NCBI GenBank assembly: GCA_003560545.1
Contig: PWLK01000076.1
Span: 1-13,986, forward strand
DNA: 13,986 nucleotides
Direction of reading: 5' to 3'
Source of the DNA: Candidatus Woesearchaeota archaeon
GTDB taxonomy: Archaea; Nanobdellota; Nanobdellia; Woesearchaeales; 21-14-0-10-32-9
A program made the translations under genes and the position numbers. The notes beneath the pieces were generated by a model. That model saw only the letters and a program-made list of their open reading frames with translations. It searched no databases and was not told the DNA's origin. Each line of letters opens with the position of its first letter. The stretch's first letter is position 1. Shown here piece after piece: positions 12,340 through 13,986 of this stretch.

Positions 12340-13289
12340 CGCCTCTTAAAAGCTTCTTCGATATCCTCTTCCCTGTGCCCGTGCTTCCTAAGAACATCTT
12401 TAAGGATACTATCAGGAAACTTTTTTTCATAGACATGAATCCAATCCACTAATTGATTTACAGTGTAATTGTCAGCAGGCGCACTCGTCTTCCTATACAA
12501 ATAATTATCAGGATCCTTAAGCTTTTTCTCAGGCACATCTTCTTTATTCCTGGAAAGATAAAAAACTAGGAAGCCTACGGCAGAAACCCCTATGATACCT
12601 ATCAAAGCATAAACAACAAGTACAATAGTATCAGTACCCTGCACATCACTTTCAATAGTTGGAGATGGAAGAGGATCAGGAACTCCTGAAGAAAACGTTA
12701 TTACAGGCTCAACCACACCAGGGAGATCAAACATGTCTATAACCACGACGTTCCCATTAATACTTCCTACATCTGACTCTATCACCTCACCAGGCAGGAC
12801 TACTTCGTACGTATGAGACACGCCGGGCATATCACTCAGCGATTCAAGATAAGAATCATCCAAAACACCCACTGTTTCAGTTGGAAGGGACTCTCCATCT
12901 TCAAAGCCCCCTGAACCATCAACCACTACAAAACCAAGTAAAGGATACGCGCTTTTCACAAGGAAAGACTCAACGCCTTCCTCACCTGTAATATCAAGCA
13001 CCCCAGGAGCAAACCTCCCATTGACCAACAACTCGTATTCCCCAACAACTTCGCATTCAGCATCCAACATACCATATTCTTCAGGATTGAAACCATCGCA
13101 CGCCTCAGAGAAATCACCACCCTGCATTTCCTCATCCATATCACCGAGCATCTCCTCAAAATTAAACAACACCTCAACGCTGGACGAGCCATCAGAATTA
13201 ATTTCGTGCTTAATATGTACATCGTAACACCCTGCTATAAAAAAGAGAGCTCCGAAGAGCAAAACCAAGAACGAGCGCTTCCCCACCAT
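12336..13289 (-). CDS. LppM/DUF3153-like lipoprotein with cytoplasmic helical tail
   Basis: The 317-residue protein opens with a signal peptide and lipobox-like FIAGC (Cys21). The next segment (CYDVHIKHEINSDGSSSVEV) resembles the opening of LppM/DUF3153 domains, in which a Cys is followed by beta strands and a DGS turn. The external region (22-218) is acidic and beta-rich, with Cys 64 and 79. A membrane helix follows at about 220-245, then a basic stop (YLSRNK). The last 70 residues form a short helical domain (YTVNQLVDWIHVYEKKF, SILKDVLRKHGHREEDIEEAF), like small C-terminal helical domains seen in other archaeal membrane proteins. Function is unknown. A TATA box lies about 30 nt upstream on the minus strand, and the gene diverges from the one at 13370. 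Confidence 0.7.
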   Translation of the reverse strand: MVGKRSFLVLLFGALFFIAGCYDVHIKHEINSDGSSSVEVLFNFEEMLGDMDEEMQGGDFSEACDGFNPEEYGMLDAECEVVGEYELLVNGRFAPGVLDITGEEGVESFLVKSAYPLLGFVVVDGSGGFEDGESLPTETVGVLDDSYLESLSDMPGVSHTYEVVLPGEVIESDVGSINGNVVVIDMFDLPGVVEPVITFSSGVPDPLPSPTIESDVQGTDTIVLVVYALIGIIGVSAVGFLVFYLSRNKEDVPEKKLKDPDNYLYRKTSAPADNYTVNQLVDWIHVYEKKFPDSILKDVLRKHGHREEDIEEAFKRR

Positions 13290-13314
13290 CTTAACCTAAC
13301 ACTTACAAAAATAG

Positions 13315-13324
13315 TATTTAAATA
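13315..13324 (-). promoter_or_regulatory. TATA box of the lipoprotein gene
   Basis: TATTTAAATA is centred about 30 nt upstream of the minus-strand ATG 13289. It is symmetric, so it could also serve the plus strand, but the next box fits that gene better. Confidence 0.55.
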
Positions 13325-13335
13325 TTGCTGAAAAC

Positions 13336-13343
13336 TTTAAATA
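13336..13343 (+). promoter_or_regulatory. TATA box of the gene at 13370
   Basis: TTTAAATA is centred about 30 nt before ATG 13370, supporting that start and a leaderless mRNA. Confidence 0.55.
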
Positions 13344-13369
13344 GTACAACACAACCTGCTTGCTTATAA

Positions 13370-13986
13370 ATGGGATTCAGGAATTACATAGCGACAACGC
13401 TCACAGGGCTAATGCTAAGCGGGGGAAGCCCTTCAGGCGATTCTTTAGAGGAAAAAATAGTTGAAAGAAACGATTTGCCATACCCCGAATTTACAAGTTC
13501 TTATTCAGCTGAGCCCACAGGTCGTGTAAGCAGAATCCTGCGCAGAGGGGTAAGTTTTTATGATGACATAACCTTAAAGAGCTATCCTAGCCCTTCGGAG
13601 GAAGGATCTCAAGTTATAAAAGGCGAGGCCGATATAAGAATCAGACTAGGTCCTTTTAGCTGGAATTTTGACATAGGATTAGTGTCCTTGGTAGATGAAG
13701 AAGGAAGGGCTTTGAAAAGCATTTCTTATAACAAAGGATCAACGGATTTTATGAACAAAAAAACAAAGAAATTAGCTGCTGAATTAGAAGAGAAGGGTTT
13801 GCTTGAAGGAAGTGAAAAGGTTACTTCTTTGTATGTGGATAAGTTTGACTGGGATAACAACAGAGTATATCACACTGGGAGAAATGATACTACTTACAGC
13901 ATAAGGGAGAACTCACATTGCCTGTTAACACTTCTCATGAACTATACTTCTTCTGTTCAGGAAAAAAATGATAGGGATTTCGTGAA
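13370..13986 (+). CDS. Unknown exported protein, N-terminal part (runs off the window)
   Basis: The frame is open from ATG 13370 to the window end, giving 205 complete codons without a stop. The start MGFRNYIATTLTGLMLSGGS looks like a short signal peptide, or a weak one, followed by a polar region. A beta-like part (GEADIRIRLGPFSWNFDIGL) is followed by SLVDEEGRAL, a helix (NKKTKKLAAELEEKGLLEGS) and more mixed sequence with NDTTYSIRENSHC. I do not recognise a family. Export is inferred from the N-terminus alone. Start support comes from the TATA box about 30 nt upstream, shared intergenically with the divergent lipoprotein gene. Confidence 0.7.
   Translation, partial: MGFRNYIATTLTGLMLSGGSPSGDSLEEKIVERNDLPYPEFTSSYSAEPTGRVSRILRRGVSFYDDITLKSYPSPSEEGSQVIKGEADIRIRLGPFSWNFDIGLVSLVDEEGRALKSISYNKGSTDFMNKKTKKLAAELEEKGLLEGSEKVTSLYVDKFDWDNNRVYHTGRNDTTYSIRENSHCLLTLLMNYTSSVQEKNDRDFV

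Noticed and set aside
1..13986. CRISPR arrays, insertion sequences or phage genes
   Set aside because: No spaced direct repeats, transposase, integrase or terminal inverted repeats were seen on reading through the window.

Overview
This window is archaeal. The evidence is an NMD3 homologue, a DUF99 protein, the C-terminal part of a Hel308-type helicase, a Sec11-like signal peptidase with a Ser-His pair, an AbrB-PhoU-like protein, and a tRNA gene without an encoded CCA. Most starts lie about 27-30 nt downstream of a TATA-like box, which fits leaderless archaeal transcripts. The compact layout and small genes suggest a DPANN lineage (Woesearchaeota/Pacearchaeota-like). That placement is an inference; no rRNA or ribosomal protein is present to fix it.

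Layout. 1-78: tail of an unidentified gene. 132-2242 (+): a Hel308-like protein that lacks the first RecA domain, then a Nudix-like protein with a degenerate Nudix box. 2237-3202 (-): NMD3, sharing an AT-rich divergent promoter region with a signal peptidase (3267-3896, +). 3937-5456 (+): a two-gene unit with an ATGA overlap, DUF99 followed by a receiver domain fused to a guanylate-kinase-like P-loop domain. 5453-6391 (-): AbrB-PhoU-like protein. 6392-6627 has no protein gene but holds promoter elements and a possible structured RNA, followed by tRNA-Pro(GGG). 6756-7241 (+): YfcE/MJ0936-type phosphodiesterase. 7238-8368 (-): Tat-type lytic transglycosylase-like protein. 8416-8952 (-): thioredoxin/peroxiredoxin-like protein. 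9076-9972 (+): membrane-anchored JAMM-motif protein and a MazG-like pyrophosphohydrolase. 10003-10947 (+): two small membrane or exported proteins of unknown function. 11003-12339 (+): exonuclease VII xseA-xseB, where the 58-aa xseB is easily missed. 12336-13289 (-): lipoprotein with a C-terminal cytoplasmic helical tail. 13370-end (+): start of an unknown exported protein.

How it fits together. Genome maintenance (helicase fragment, exonuclease VII, MazG-like and Nudix-like housecleaning) is scattered among envelope genes (signal peptidase, transglycosylase, JAMM protein, lipoprotein). The strongest unexplained signals are: a promoter-proximal element (29 of 32 aligned bases identical) shared by the helicase and exonuclease VII genes; the RecA1-less helicase itself; and the receiver/guanylate-kinase-like fusion coupled to DUF99. 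All four convergent gene pairs overlap at their stop codons.
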